Source: Psychrobacillus sp. FSL H8-0483 (lineage in GTDB: Bacteria; Bacillota; Bacilli; Bacillales_A; Planococcaceae). From it: a DNA stretch of 64,000 bases. Shown here piece after piece: positions 1 to 8,707 of the stretch. Positions within the stretch are counted from its first letter, which is position 1. Each line of letters opens with the position of its first letter. The stretch is taken from positions 3,083,501 to 3,147,500 of the forward strand of contig NZ_CP152052.1 of assembly GCF_038637725.1 (NCBI RefSeq). The letters are read 5' to 3'. Below the pieces are notes generated by a model. It saw only the letters and a program-made list of their open reading frames with translations. It was not told the origin of the DNA and made no database searches. The position numbers and the translations under genes are program-made.

Positions 1-9
1 CGCATAATA

Positions 10-240
10 TTAAATAGTCTCCTCTAGCCCTGACAGCTTGGACAAAGCATAAAAAGAAAGAGGGGTGAGCTTCGTTTCTTTATCTAGGTGCTCAGCTTGA
101 GCTGATCTAAATACGGTAGAAGTATTTTTGCATTCAGGGTTTGTGCAACTGTATCCCATATTAACTATTGTCATTACACCATCAAGGGTGGAAATAGTTT
201 TCTTTGAAACTGTATGACGATATTCCAACTTAGACTGGCA
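10..240 (-). pseudogene. Transposase-like zinc-binding fragment
   Basis: A remnant open frame of about 75 residues. It contains a CPSC pair followed about 30 residues later by CTNPEC, which makes a four-cysteine zinc knuckle, and then a VFRSAQAEHL segment. I recall the C-x-C plus VFRSAEAE pattern from N-terminal regions of DDE transposases, but this is memory, not a search. The frame is closed by a stop just upstream of the first cysteine pair and ends after about 70 residues, so it cannot be a complete transposase. It lies just beyond the end of the polysaccharide locus. This is probably decayed insertion-sequence debris, and the family is not identified. Confidence 0.4.
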
Positions 241-386
241 AGATGGACAGTTTATAAACTTAGGTCAAAATATTTAACTTCATCAGCAACTAAACGATTT
301 TTTGAACGCATCATTTTATGATTTTATATCTCTAATTTATCATAAACCATAGTGATTACGCTGGTTTAGCCGTTTAAGAAAAAAAA

Positions 387-1037
387 CTAAATTAATCTTC
401 TAACTAACATAAAACTTTCCGCAAATGGTACACCAACTGTTGAGCCTCTAAGCTTTGCCAATGCTTCAATGATTTCAAGTGTTCGAGGATGAGGGGGATG
501 TTTTAGTTGTGATTGATAACAGTTCATTGCTTCTTTCTTTAAGTCGATAAATTTCGAGATATCACTCCATACATTTGGCATATAGGCATTGTCTACTGTG
601 GGAAGATTCCATTCTGTTTCTGAAAGGGTTTCATATGCATAAATATTCTCCACCTTAATGCCATTAATTGGTCTTAATGCCACCATTGCACTGTGAGAGA
701 CAACAGTATGGTCCATATGCATATCACCTTTATGAGGAATAAATGCAATGTTTGGTCGAATATCTTCCACAACTTTTAAAAATTCAGCATTAATTTTCAC
801 TAAAGGAGTTTCTCTTAAAGTCACAATGGGAAAATCTAAAAAGATCGTTTCCTTAACACCTAATAGTTGATGAGCAGCTAATGCTTCTGAACGTTCTTCT
901 TTGACCTCTTCATCTGTATTACTTTTAGTGACCTCACAAATAAACACTTCATGACCTTGTGCTGCATACTTCGCAATCGTACCGCCAACACCTAATACCT
1001 CATCATCATTGTGTGGTGCAAATACCAACACCTTCAT
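387..1037 (-). CDS. PIG-L/LmbE family deacetylase
   Basis: A 216-residue protein of the GlcNAc-PI de-N-acetylase (LmbE/PIG-L) superfamily, zinc hydrolases that remove acetyl groups from N-acetylated sugars. The N-terminus has the diagnostic metal-binding AHP(D/N)DE-type motif as APHNDDE (residues 7-13), and a second metal-ligand region, HMDH, near residue 108. Start ATG at 1037 has an AGAGGTGA ribosome site. It is the last gene of the minus-strand polysaccharide locus, 41 bases after the formyltransferase gene. By context it probably deacetylates a nucleotide sugar or polymer residue. BshB-type bacillithiol deacetylases are in the same family, so a thiol-metabolism role cannot be excluded, but the location argues against it. 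Confidence 0.85.
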   Translation of the reverse strand: MKVLVFAPHNDDEVLGVGGTIAKYAAQGHEVFICEVTKSNTDEEVKEERSEALAAHQLLGVKETIFLDFPIVTLRETPLVKINAEFLKVVEDIRPNIAFIPHKGDMHMDHTVVSHSAMVALRPINGIKVENIYAYETLSETEWNLPTVDNAYMPNVWSDISKFIDLKKEAMNCYQSQLKHPPHPRTLEIIEALAKLRGSTVGVPFAESFMLVRRLI

Positions 1038-1078
1038 CTATTCACCTCTGATTGTTTCTTAACTTTCCAAGGGAAATA

Positions 1079-1978
1079 TCACTTAAATTTATAGCCCGCT
1101 CTCATTTGCACATCATCAATATTCTCAAACTCGGTAACTCGAAGTAACCCACCTTTACAAACAATATCGATATAGTCGTTCGTAATTTGTGCAATTTGCC
1201 CCGGTATCCCGACATATTTTTTATTTTCCAAATAATCCGCTCGCCAAAAGATCAATTTATGCTGTCCATTATAATGAGAAAAAGCACCTGGGTATGGTTT
1301 TGAAACCGCCCTTATTAATCGTTGAATTGCCTCTACAGGTTCTTGCCAATCGATTCGTCCATCTTCAGGTGTTCTCTTTAGTAGATAGGTCGCTTCTTCC
1401 TCATTCTGTTTAACCGATGTAACGGTTCCATCCAACATCTGAGGTAGCACCCGATGCATCATGCGTTGAAGCGCTTCATTACTCTTATCTTGAACATCGA
1501 TTGCATAATCAGAATCTTCAATTACATACGCTTCCTGTGCCACAATATCGCCAGAGTCCATGCCTTCATCTATAAAAAATAGAGAGCATTTTGTTTCTCG
1601 TACGCCTAATAAGACTTGCCAAACTAAAGCGGCTCTTCCTCTGAATTTTGGAAGGGGAGTGGGATGAAATCCGATTGTACCAATTCTTGCAGCATGAATA
1701 ATTTCTGGTTTTATGAGTTGAGACAATCCGACCACAAAAATATAATCTGGATGGTGATCAGTAATCTCTTTCACATAGAGATCTTCGTTTATATTTTTAA
1801 ACTTCCGAAATGGAATGTGATGAGCTTCGGCCAACTCATGAATTGGCTCATATCCAGAAACATTTTTTGAATATTTTTCATCCAGTGAAAATACGAGATC
1901 CACCGGAAAGTTCAGTCTAATCATTTCTTCAAGTACCACTTTACTTGAATCAACAGAGCCAATTAGGATTGACTTCAT
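1079..1978 (-). CDS. Formyltransferase family protein, probable sugar N-formyltransferase
   Basis: About 299 residues with the formyltransferase fold shared by Fmt, PurN and ArnA. These enzymes move a formyl group from N10-formyl-tetrahydrofolate to an amine. The folate-binding/catalytic stretch is FHPTPLPKFRGRAA and the aspartate loop is DEGMDSGDI. In Fmt and ArnA the catalytic histidine is preceded by asparagine two residues earlier (N-x-H); here that position is glycine (G-F-H), while His and Asp are kept. Fmt itself is normally encoded beside def and rsmB, not here. The start chosen is ATG at 1978 because AAGGAG lies seven bases upstream; the in-frame ATG at 2005 has no such site. It neighbours the initiating transferase gene, so formylation of a 4-amino sugar is the favoured role (inference). 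Confidence 0.8.
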   Translation of the reverse strand: MKSILIGSVDSSKVVLEEMIRLNFPVDLVFSLDEKYSKNVSGYEPIHELAEAHHIPFRKFKNINEDLYVKEITDHHPDYIFVVGLSQLIKPEIIHAARIGTIGFHPTPLPKFRGRAALVWQVLLGVRETKCSLFFIDEGMDSGDIVAQEAYVIEDSDYAIDVQDKSNEALQRMMHRVLPQMLDGTVTSVKQNEEEATYLLKRTPEDGRIDWQEPVEAIQRLIRAVSKPYPGAFSHYNGQHKLIFWRADYLENKKYVGIPGQIAQITNDYIDIVCKGGLLRVTEFENIDDVQMRAGYKFK

Positions 1979-2032
1979 TTCCATCTCCTTACCGTTATAA
2001 AACAATTTAATCGTCGAATTGCGCTCCTAGAA

Positions 2033-2626
2033 TTAACCTCTTTTATATTTCTCTTCACCAAATAAAACAATCGCGACCGTTTTACAGATGATTTTAACAT
2101 CGAGTAAAATGGAATAATTTTGAATATATGAAAGATCATATTTAATTCGTTGTTCCCACGATATAGAATTGTTTCCGTTCACTTGGGCAAGACCTGTCAT
2201 TCCTGGTTTCATCTGAAGGCGTTGCATCTGAATCGGTGTATATTCCTCCACTTGTATTTGAACTGTTGGTCTAGGTCCTACTAAACTCATCTCTCCTACC
2301 AAAACATTGACAAGCTGCGGAAGTTCGTCTATTTTTGTCCTTCTTAAAAATTTTCCTAATGCAGTAATTCGATTTTCATCCTTTGAAAAATCTAAATTTC
2401 TCTCTGCTTCCACGTCAACCTTCATCGTTCGGAATTTAAATATATGGAAGTCTACCCCGCTTTTCCCCACCCTTTCTTGCTTAAAAAAAACGGGACCAGG
2501 CATCGTGATTTTCATAAGCAAGACAATCACAACAATCAATGGTGATAACAATAGCAATCCTAAACCACTACCAACTAGATCGATCAGTCTTTTAAAAAAC
2601 AGGTTCAGATTACTGACTGTGTACAT
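2033..2626 (-). CDS. Initiating sugar transferase (monotopic phosphoglycosyl transferase, PglC/EpsL/WcaJ-C family)
   Basis: About 197 residues of the bacterial sugar-transferase family, which transfers a phospho-sugar from a UDP-sugar to undecaprenyl phosphate at the inner face of the membrane and so starts polymer synthesis. An N-terminal hydrophobic re-entrant helix (FFKRLIDLVGSGLGLLLLSP) is followed by GPVFFKQERVGK, FKFRTM, the catalytic DELPQL region and SLVGPRP, then KPGMTGLAQVNG. Length matches the short PglC/EpsL type, which lacks the multi-spanning N-terminus. Start ATG at 2626 is preferred because AAGGAG precedes it by nine bases; a longer form from 2674 is possible. The PglF/PglE-type genes in the locus fit a bacillosamine-like starter sugar. 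Confidence 0.93.
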   Translation of the reverse strand: MYTVSNLNLFFKRLIDLVGSGLGLLLLSPLIVVIVLLMKITMPGPVFFKQERVGKSGVDFHIFKFRTMKVDVEAERNLDFSKDENRITALGKFLRRTKIDELPQLVNVLVGEMSLVGPRPTVQIQVEEYTPIQMQRLQMKPGMTGLAQVNGNNSISWEQRIKYDLSYIQNYSILLDVKIICKTVAIVLFGEEKYKRG

Positions 2627-2674
2627 ATTCCACAGCTCCTTCATCTTCGTTCCAAACCACTGAATTCTCAACAT

Positions 2675-3637
2675 CTAGTTACTAATAATCTTGATTTCGT
2701 TGTATTTCATCATCCGAATACGTTCTTCGTACCGACCAATGACATTTTCATTCACTTGATTGTGTAAATTATGGACGATCATCTTCGGTATGTTGACACC
2801 ACTTTCATAGGCATGCGGGTAACCTCCACCAAAACGTGGATTCACTTCCGAAATGATATATTCCCCATTTACTTTAAAAATGTCGATGTCAATGATTCCT
2901 CTAAAACCAACCACTTTCACAAAATCTTTAATGAGATCAAACAGTTTTTCATCTTTGATAGAAATGGATTTATCCGTTTCTCCTGCTCTCATCGCAAGCT
3001 TTTCTTTTGTAAAAATGGCGACGGGTTCACCTGAATGGAGATCTATATACACATCCGCGCCGATTTCAACCCCATCTATAAATTCCTGAATCATCATATT
3101 CTTATAGTTTTTAAATAATAATTCAACTTCCTCTTTTGATGTCACTTTATTGATATTGATACTTGCGCTGCCCTTTACTGGTTTAACAAATACGGGAAAG
3201 TCTACAACCCCAGCATCCACATTTCGATAAAATTCTTCTTTATTAATATAGCTTTTGATTGAATGAAAACCGTTTTTTACTAGAAATGTATTCAGCGAAA
3301 ACTTATCAAAGCACATCTCAACGATTTCTAAATCAGACACAATCGGGATGGTGCCTACGTTTAAAAATTCTTCTCGATGTTTCGATAACAAACTGATTTC
3401 CGGGTCGATTAACGTAAACACAGCCTTGACATCATTATTTTTACATATTGCTAGAATCGTACTTAAATAATCTTGATGATCAATCCTTGGAACGATAAAG
3501 TACTGGTCCGCATCATAAAGTGCTGGTGCGAGAGGACTAAAATCTGTCGCGTAGACCTTGCCGATTCCTTCAAGCTCTTTTTTGAAGTATTGAACGATTT
3601 TATTCCTAGTTCCACAACTAAGAATCAATATGTTCAT
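2675..3637 (-). CDS. ATP-grasp ligase domain protein
   Basis: About 320 residues with the ATP-grasp layout. It has a Rossmann-like N-terminus (ILILSCGTRNKIVQYF), a central ATP-binding region with the lysine stretch FPVFVKPVKGSAS, the hinge MIQEFIDGVEIGADVYID, and the metal-binding end IIDIDIFKVNGEYIISEVNPRFGGGYP. It resembles carbamoyl-phosphate-synthase-like ATP-grasp proteins, which join a carboxylate to an amine or thiol through an acyl phosphate. The ATG at 3637 has AGGAG eight bases upstream. Inside a polysaccharide locus such ligases often attach amino acids or amines to sugars; the substrate here is unknown. It directly follows the decarboxylase gene, which could supply an amine (inference). 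Confidence 0.88.
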   Translation of the reverse strand: MNILILSCGTRNKIVQYFKKELEGIGKVYATDFSPLAPALYDADQYFIVPRIDHQDYLSTILAICKNNDVKAVFTLIDPEISLLSKHREEFLNVGTIPIVSDLEIVEMCFDKFSLNTFLVKNGFHSIKSYINKEEFYRNVDAGVVDFPVFVKPVKGSASININKVTSKEEVELLFKNYKNMMIQEFIDGVEIGADVYIDLHSGEPVAIFTKEKLAMRAGETDKSISIKDEKLFDLIKDFVKVVGFRGIIDIDIFKVNGEYIISEVNPRFGGGYPHAYESGVNIPKMIVHNLHNQVNENVIGRYEERIRMMKYNEIKIISN

Positions 3638-3659
3638 TTGAAAAGCTCCTCTCATTTCT

Positions 3660-3760
3660 TTTGAGCGCCAATTTCCGGTTTATGAGCGCCTTTTCCTCGG
3701 TTATGAGCACGTCGCACGTATCTATGTGAACTTTCCCCCCGTTATGAGCGCGCCTTCCTC
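3660..3760. repeat. Short tandem repeat, about 20 bp period, TTATGAGCGCC core
   Basis: Five degenerate units start near 3660, 3680, 3701, 3722 and 3742, each beginning with TTATGAGCGCC or a variant and followed by a pyrimidine-rich spacer. They fill the gap between the decarboxylase and ATP-grasp genes. Function is unknown. Similar TATGAGCGC-type intergenic repeats are familiar to me from Bacillaceae genomes, without a specific reference. Confidence 0.7.
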
Positions 3761-3784
3761 CTCCAAATTGCCAAAGAAATATCT

Positions 3785-4981
3785 TCACAAATAATGATCA
3801 GCTGTCCATTTTTCACGAGCTTCCATCATCACGCCATCTTTCTCGACATAGACAGCAGGAAAGAACTTAATAAATAACGGAGATAGACTCATGGAATACG
3901 CGCCAACTTTTTCATAAATGATTTGATCCCCAACCAAAACTTGAGGAGCGTCTTCTAGCACCATGATTCGGTCATCCTCCATGCAGGTAAATCCAGAGAT
4001 GACTTGTTTGTCGATAAGCTTTCTATCCTCACTATTCTTATACTGAACCCTAAAAAACTTGATCCCCTTATTTTTCAGTGGATTGATATTAATGTGACTA
4101 CCATCCGTTGTGACAAAATGATTCGCACTCGTTTGTTTCACATCAACGACACTTGTGACAAAACTAAATGGAGAGGAAACAATCGACGTTCCTGGTTCTA
4201 CGATTAATACCACTTCCTCTTTGTTAAACACTTTGCTTAATTCAGAAGAAATGACTTCGATATATTCATCAAACTGGGGTTTATCTTTCAGCCCTCCAAA
4301 GAACCCCCCACCAACATCAATGTATTTTAGCCCGAAGAGTGAATATTTTTGTGTGATTTCACAAGCTATTTTCGAAATCGCTCGATAGATATTTAAACTT
4401 CTCGTCTTTGTGCTGCAATGTAGATGCAGGCCTGTTAAGCTGATCGTTGTTAGCGCATTGACAGTATCAATCGCTTTCTTTAAATCCCCATTTTCATAAC
4501 AAAACCCGAATCGTCCACCCTCTACTCCCATAACGGTTTCATTCGGACAGGCACGCTCCAAATCAAAGTTCACGCGAATGCCAACCTCAAAAATTTCCCC
4601 ACTAGATTGATCCAACTCCCTAAGCCAATCTAGCTCCCTTAGCGAATCAACATTCACAATACATCCATTTCTGATGGCTTCGATAAACGTTTCTTTTGAT
4701 TTGGCGACTCCGTTATAAATGATTTTATCTTTTTCATACCCCAGCTTCTTCGCTAATTCATATTCATCGTCTGAAACTACTTCTGCATAGATTCCGCGCT
4801 CTTTAAAGTAATTCAATAACCAAGGTAAGCCGTTCGTTTTGAATGAATAACCGATGATTGAGTGATCCCAATGTTTCCGAAGTGCGTCTTTCAGCTGATT
4901 GAGGTTTGAATCTAATTCGTTTTCATCGATTAAAAAATATGGTGTTTCTAAGTGATCATGCGTCAACCTTTGATTTTTCAC
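3785..4981 (-). CDS. PLP-dependent group IV decarboxylase (Orn/DAP/Arg decarboxylase-like)
   Basis: About 398 residues of the alanine-racemase-fold decarboxylases (LysA/NspC/SpeC-eukaryotic type). The PLP-lysine motif is IGYSFKTN, followed by the HLHCSTK segment, the glycine-rich phosphate loop YIDVGGGFFGG, VEPGTSIV, and the active-site cysteine loop GFTCMEDD. Diaminopimelate decarboxylase usually has a similar length, but the placement between wzx and an ATP-grasp gene indicates a tailoring role rather than lysine synthesis. The GTG at 4981 has GGGTGG six bases upstream. An earlier in-frame GTG at 5008 would overlap the flippase stop but lacks a clear ribosome site. The substrate cannot be read from the sequence. 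The product is probably a diamine or amino compound for polymer decoration (inference). Confidence 0.82.
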   Translation of the reverse strand: MKNQRLTHDHLETPYFLIDENELDSNLNQLKDALRKHWDHSIIGYSFKTNGLPWLLNYFKERGIYAEVVSDDEYELAKKLGYEKDKIIYNGVAKSKETFIEAIRNGCIVNVDSLRELDWLRELDQSSGEIFEVGIRVNFDLERACPNETVMGVEGGRFGFCYENGDLKKAIDTVNALTTISLTGLHLHCSTKTRSLNIYRAISKIACEITQKYSLFGLKYIDVGGGFFGGLKDKPQFDEYIEVISSELSKVFNKEEVVLIVEPGTSIVSSPFSFVTSVVDVKQTSANHFVTTDGSHININPLKNKGIKFFRVQYKNSEDRKLIDKQVISGFTCMEDDRIMVLEDAPQVLVGDQIIYEKVGAYSMSLSPLFIKFFPAVYVEKDGVMMEAREKWTADHYL

Positions 4982-5000
4982 CAGTTTCCACCCTTTGATG

Positions 5001-6218
5001 TTATTCACCTATTACATGTTCTTCGTGATTTCGACGATTACTTACGATAAAAATACAAATCATGAGGATTAATTGATACACACTTGAAATGAAAATCCCT
5101 ATACAAAAGCCCATTAACCCATAAAATTGATACAAGACAAACGCACAAACAGTATAGACAATCACATTTGATCCATTAATAATCAACTGCCAATTAATAT
5201 GGTTAAATTTCAGAATAAAAGGTTGGATGACCGAACTAATCACACCGACAATAGCCGTTGCGGTTGTAATATAAATATATTTTAACGACTCATTTGCCCA
5301 ATCAGGATATAAAAAACCGAGAACAAACGGACTGACCCAAATCGTCAAAACATATCCAATGATGCCAACAATCCCTGTCAGTAGCAAAATCGAACCAAAT
5401 GTTTTGTGATTAAATTTTTCTAGTCTCGCTATATAACTCAAAATCACCCCATTAATCGGCGTGATGGCCATGGACATGATTTTACCGATGATGGTCGCCG
5501 TATAATAAATCGATACCGCACCTGGGCCAAGTAAGGGAAAAATTAATAGTTTATCTGCATAATTTAATATGTTTGTTAATAGAGAAGAGCCTAGGAGGAC
5601 GATGCTTTTATAAGTAGTGGAGTTAAATAGATCTGTGAGCACAACTGGTTCTTTCAACAGGGTTGAATTTTTAATGATATAGAGAACACTAAATCCGTAT
5701 CCAAAAATAAAGATGAATTGCCAGTATCCCATCCAATTAAATAAAAGAGTGCCCAAAATATAGCCAATGGTTAAGATTACATTATTGATCACAATCTTTT
5801 TATAATTTAACTGTAGCCGAAAACTGACGCCTAAATATTCTCTTAATAAATTTAAACAGGAGATGAGGATGATTAAACCGATACTGATGAATGAAAATTT
5901 ACCTTCATAATAGATCGTTCCAATGATCATCATGATCGTGCTTAACACGATACTGCTGATTAATAAAATATTGAAATCACCGGAAATTCGCTTTTTACTA
6001 TATTCTTTATCTACTAATAATCGGATATTGTTTAACACATTGCCGAACGGAAAACTCAATACAGTAAAGAGACTGATTAATGTAACGACCAAACCGTATT
6101 GGTCTTCACCTAATTGCTTCCCAATAATCGGTAGTGTAACTAATTGAAGAATAATGATTGGTATGGCTGTCGCGACAATATTTAATAGTGAATCAATCAG
6201 AAACTTTTTCTTACTCAA
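5001..6218 (-). CDS. Polysaccharide flippase, Wzx family
   Basis: 405 residues, almost entirely hydrophobic, with about 12 predicted membrane helices. The N-terminal pattern of the MOP/Wzx family is visible: a first helix (LNIVATAIPIIILQLVTLPI), then GEDQYGLVVTLISLF and a basic loop. Wzx proteins move undecaprenyl-pyrophosphate-linked repeat units across the membrane. The start is TTG at 6218 with GGGAG eight bases upstream. Upstream of it is a 130-base gap before the GT4 gene. Together with the candidate Wzy at 13.7-15.0 kb and the CpsCD pair, this makes the locus a Wzx/Wzy-type system. Confidence 0.88.
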   Translation of the reverse strand: MSKKKFLIDSLLNIVATAIPIIILQLVTLPIIGKQLGEDQYGLVVTLISLFTVLSFPFGNVLNNIRLLVDKEYSKKRISGDFNILLISSIVLSTIMMIIGTIYYEGKFSFISIGLIILISCLNLLREYLGVSFRLQLNYKKIVINNVILTIGYILGTLLFNWMGYWQFIFIFGYGFSVLYIIKNSTLLKEPVVLTDLFNSTTYKSIVLLGSSLLTNILNYADKLLIFPLLGPGAVSIYYTATIIGKIMSMAITPINGVILSYIARLEKFNHKTFGSILLLTGIVGIIGYVLTIWVSPFVLGFLYPDWANESLKYIYITTATAIVGVISSVIQPFILKFNHINWQLIINGSNVIVYTVCAFVLYQFYGLMGFCIGIFISSVYQLILMICIFIVSNRRNHEEHVIGE

Positions 6219-6302
6219 ATGGTGTACTCCCTACTAAATATTGATGTACCAAAACGGCTTTCTAGCTTGTCGCCACGAAGTCAATGCCCCACTTAACCTT
6301 TT

Positions 6303-6318
6303 TTGTGTGTACACACAA
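6303..6318. repeat. 16-bp perfect palindrome
   Basis: TTGTGTGTACACACAA lies in the gap between the GT4 gene and the flippase gene. It may be a protein-binding site or chance; no T-run follows it, so it is not a terminator. Confidence 0.4.
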
Positions 6319-6351
6319 GACTAACGTGTTCGATGGCAGATGGTTTACGTA

Positions 6352-7464
6352 TTATAGACTCTCATATAAACGAATTAATTTTTGTTCTTCGATACTCCAA
6401 TTGTATTTTTCTTTAACTGCTAAACGGCCATTTTTCCCCATTTCTTTTGCAATGTCAGGATTTTTCAATAAATACAAAATAGCCTCTGCGATTTCATCAA
6501 CATTTTCGGGGTCAACTGGGATGCCAAATTTGTATCTTTTCAATTCTTCCCTGGCATATGGATAATCGGTTATAATGACGGGCAATCCCATCGCCATATA
6601 TTCATAGACTTTTGTTGCAAAATGATCGCCTTTGTTATATTGGCCAACATTTAAAACTGTACATAGACCAATCCTACTTTTTCGCAAAATATCCGTTACT
6701 TCTTCTCGATTTACATGCCTTCTATAATCCACACACGCAAACTCTTTCATTCCACGAACGTCTTGAAGATAACGATCAGGGGATAAGACGCCCCCCAATA
6801 TCAAGTTAACCTTCGCTTTATAGGCAGCTTGAATGTTATACGTGATACCTCGATCATGGGTTAGCGTGCCAATATGACAAATCGTATTCTTTAGTTTTTC
6901 TTCCTTTTCATTAAAACGATCGTACAATTCGTGTAACATGGGAAAATTATCGATAAATGCCGTTTTTTTCGCCCGGTTTTCAAAAGGATTTTTCAAACTA
7001 TACGTACATGGAAAGACGACCGCATCAATTCGGTTAATCGAATAGGTTTCATACATGAAATATATTTTTGCGATGACCTTCCGTAAAAACTTTGGAATAT
7101 ATTCTTTTTCTTTAATTTGCATCGGATAATTTTCGTGGGAATCAAAGATAACTTTCTTTCCTCGTTTTTTTAACTTATTCCCGATTGGCATTAATTCAGG
7201 ATCATGATAATGATAGATATCGGCATCTACTTCCACCGCTTTTTTAAATATCTTTTTCTTGGAGTTCAACATCCGATCAAGTCGGCTCTTTGGCTTAAAA
7301 TTGGTCGAGATGATCTTTACCTGATCCACTGTTTCATTAGGTAATTGATCATTTACAATTAAGGAGACATCATAGCCATGACTTGCTAATGATTTACATT
7401 CCTTTTCAAATATGCGAATATCATAACGTTCATGAGCACTCGTCATATGACATACTTTTTTGAT
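6352..7464 (-). CDS. Glycosyltransferase family 4
   Basis: About 370 residues with a two-domain GT-B fold. The N-terminus reads as KKVCHMTSAHERYDIRIFEKEC, a common opening of capsule GT4 enzymes. The C-terminal nucleotide-binding domain has the retaining E-x7-E element in ATKVYEYMAMGLPVI and then YPYAREELKR. It adds one sugar to the lipid-linked repeat unit in the cytoplasm. The first ATG (7446) falls inside the conserved opening and is 24 bases from the only ribosome site, GGAGGG at 7471-7476. The codon at the normal distance is ATC (7462-7464), so a rare non-AUG start or a lost ATG is likely. It stops 133 bases before the flippase start. Confidence 0.85.
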   Translation of the reverse strand: MKKVCHMTSAHERYDIRIFEKECKSLASHGYDVSLIVNDQLPNETVDQVKIISTNFKPKSRLDRMLNSKKKIFKKAVEVDADIYHYHDPELMPIGNKLKKRGKKVIFDSHENYPMQIKEKEYIPKFLRKVIAKIYFMYETYSINRIDAVVFPCTYSLKNPFENRAKKTAFIDNFPMLHELYDRFNEKEEKLKNTICHIGTLTHDRGITYNIQAAYKAKVNLILGGVLSPDRYLQDVRGMKEFACVDYRRHVNREEVTDILRKSRIGLCTVLNVGQYNKGDHFATKVYEYMAMGLPVIITDYPYAREELKRYKFGIPVDPENVDEIAEAILYLLKNPDIAKEMGKNGRLAVKEKYNWSIEEQKLIRLYESL

Positions 7465-7512
7465 GATGGTCCCTCCAATATCCGTTCATTCATATTCCAC
7501 TATTTGTCTCGT

Positions 7513-8652
7513 CTATAAGTTGCTCTTCTTGATATAGTCTGAAACCACTTTTGCTACAAGTTCTACATCCGTTTCCTTCAAATATGGATGCATTGGTAAC
7601 GACAAAACACAATCACAAAGCTCGTTAGTAACTTGAAAATCTTCTTCATTAAATTGTAAATGTACAAATGCTTTCTGTTTATGCATTGGATTCACGTAAT
7701 ACACGATACTTGGAATCCCGTTCTTATTGAGATGTTGTTGTAACTGATCCCGTTGTTCCCTACTCTTAAGCTTAATAGTATACTGGGCAAAGCTAGAAAA
7801 AAATCCATCGGGGATGGCAGGTGTATCAACCATTCCGCTCAATTTTTCATTATAAAGTTGATAAATTCGGTTTACGTCATCCAATTCATGCTGGATGAGC
7901 GCGTCAAGCTTGACTTGTAAAATGGCTGCTTGGATCGTATCAAGTCGCGAATTCAACCCAATGCGAATATTGTCGTACTTACTTTCGCCTTTTCCATGAA
8001 CCTTCAAAGACTTTAACAACTCTGCTAATTCATCATCATCCGTAAAAATTGCCCCACCATCTCCATAACAACCTAAAGGCTTCGCTGGGAAGAAAGAAGT
8101 TGTTGCGGCATCACCAAAACTGCATGCTCGTTTCCCATGAATATTGCCCCCAAAGCCTTGGGCAGCGTCTTCTAAAACTAATAAATTATACTTCTTTGCG
8201 ATCCGTTCAATTTCAAGATGATCTGCAGGTAATCCAAATAAATCAACGGGAATAATCACTTTTGGTGTGACTTTCCCTTCTTTCAACGTTTTAACAATGG
8301 CCTTCTCTAGTTGCGTTGGATCCATGTTAAAGGTATCTTTACATACATCGACAAACACTGGTGTTGCACCACAGTACGAAACGACTTCTCCAGTTGAGAA
8401 GAAAGTTAAATCCGGAACAAATATTGCATCGCCTTCCCCAATTCCCCACGCCATCAGCACGAGAGTCATCGCTTCTGTTCCATTCGCACACGTGATGCAA
8501 TGCTTAACACCTACATAATTAGCTAATCTTTTTTCGAGTTCCTTTACCTCTCTTCCTTCGATATAATTGGAATGAAACAGAACACTTTGAATCGCTGAAT
8601 CGATTTCATGTTTATAGGTCTGATATTGAGCCTGTAAATCTCGAAATTGCAT
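7513..8652 (-). CDS. DegT/DnrJ/EryC1/StrS aminotransferase (WbpE-like)
   Basis: About 379 residues of the sugar aminotransferase family, which install an amino group on a keto nucleotide sugar using PLP and glutamate. Visible features are CITCANGTEAMTL (cofactor phosphate binding), VLEDAAQGFGG (Asp for the pyridine nitrogen) and the Schiff-base lysine in SFFPAKPLGCYGDGG. The real start is ATG at 8652 with GGAG seven bases upstream; the upstream extension overlaps the previous gene and has no homology-like features. The C-S-F-x-A-K-P-L-G form and partnership with a Gfo/Idh oxidoreductase and a UDP-sugar 6-dehydrogenase suggest a WbpE/WlbC-type 3-aminotransferase acting on a 3-keto uronic acid (inference). 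Confidence 0.9.
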   Translation of the reverse strand: MQFRDLQAQYQTYKHEIDSAIQSVLFHSNYIEGREVKELEKRLANYVGVKHCITCANGTEAMTLVLMAWGIGEGDAIFVPDLTFFSTGEVVSYCGATPVFVDVCKDTFNMDPTQLEKAIVKTLKEGKVTPKVIIPVDLFGLPADHLEIERIAKKYNLLVLEDAAQGFGGNIHGKRACSFGDAATTSFFPAKPLGCYGDGGAIFTDDDELAELLKSLKVHGKGESKYDNIRIGLNSRLDTIQAAILQVKLDALIQHELDDVNRIYQLYNEKLSGMVDTPAIPDGFFSSFAQYTIKLKSREQRDQLQQHLNKNGIPSIVYYVNPMHKQKAFVHLQFNEEDFQVTNELCDCVLSLPMHPYLKETDVELVAKVVSDYIKKSNL

Positions 8653-8707
8653 AGCCACTCTCCAATCTACACATAATCCACCCGGAAAACCCAATACGTC
8701 CGTAACC

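Noticed and set aside
1079-1978. Methionyl-tRNA formyltransferase (fmt)
   Set aside because: Located in a polysaccharide locus, lacks the catalytic Asn position, and is not beside def or rsmB; a sugar formyltransferase fits better.
3660-3760. CRISPR array
   Set aside because: Units are about 20 bp apart with no unique spacers of CRISPR length and no cas genes in the window.
3785-4981. Diaminopimelate decarboxylase (lysA)
   Set aside because: Fold matches, but the genomic context is surface-polymer tailoring and no lysine genes are near.
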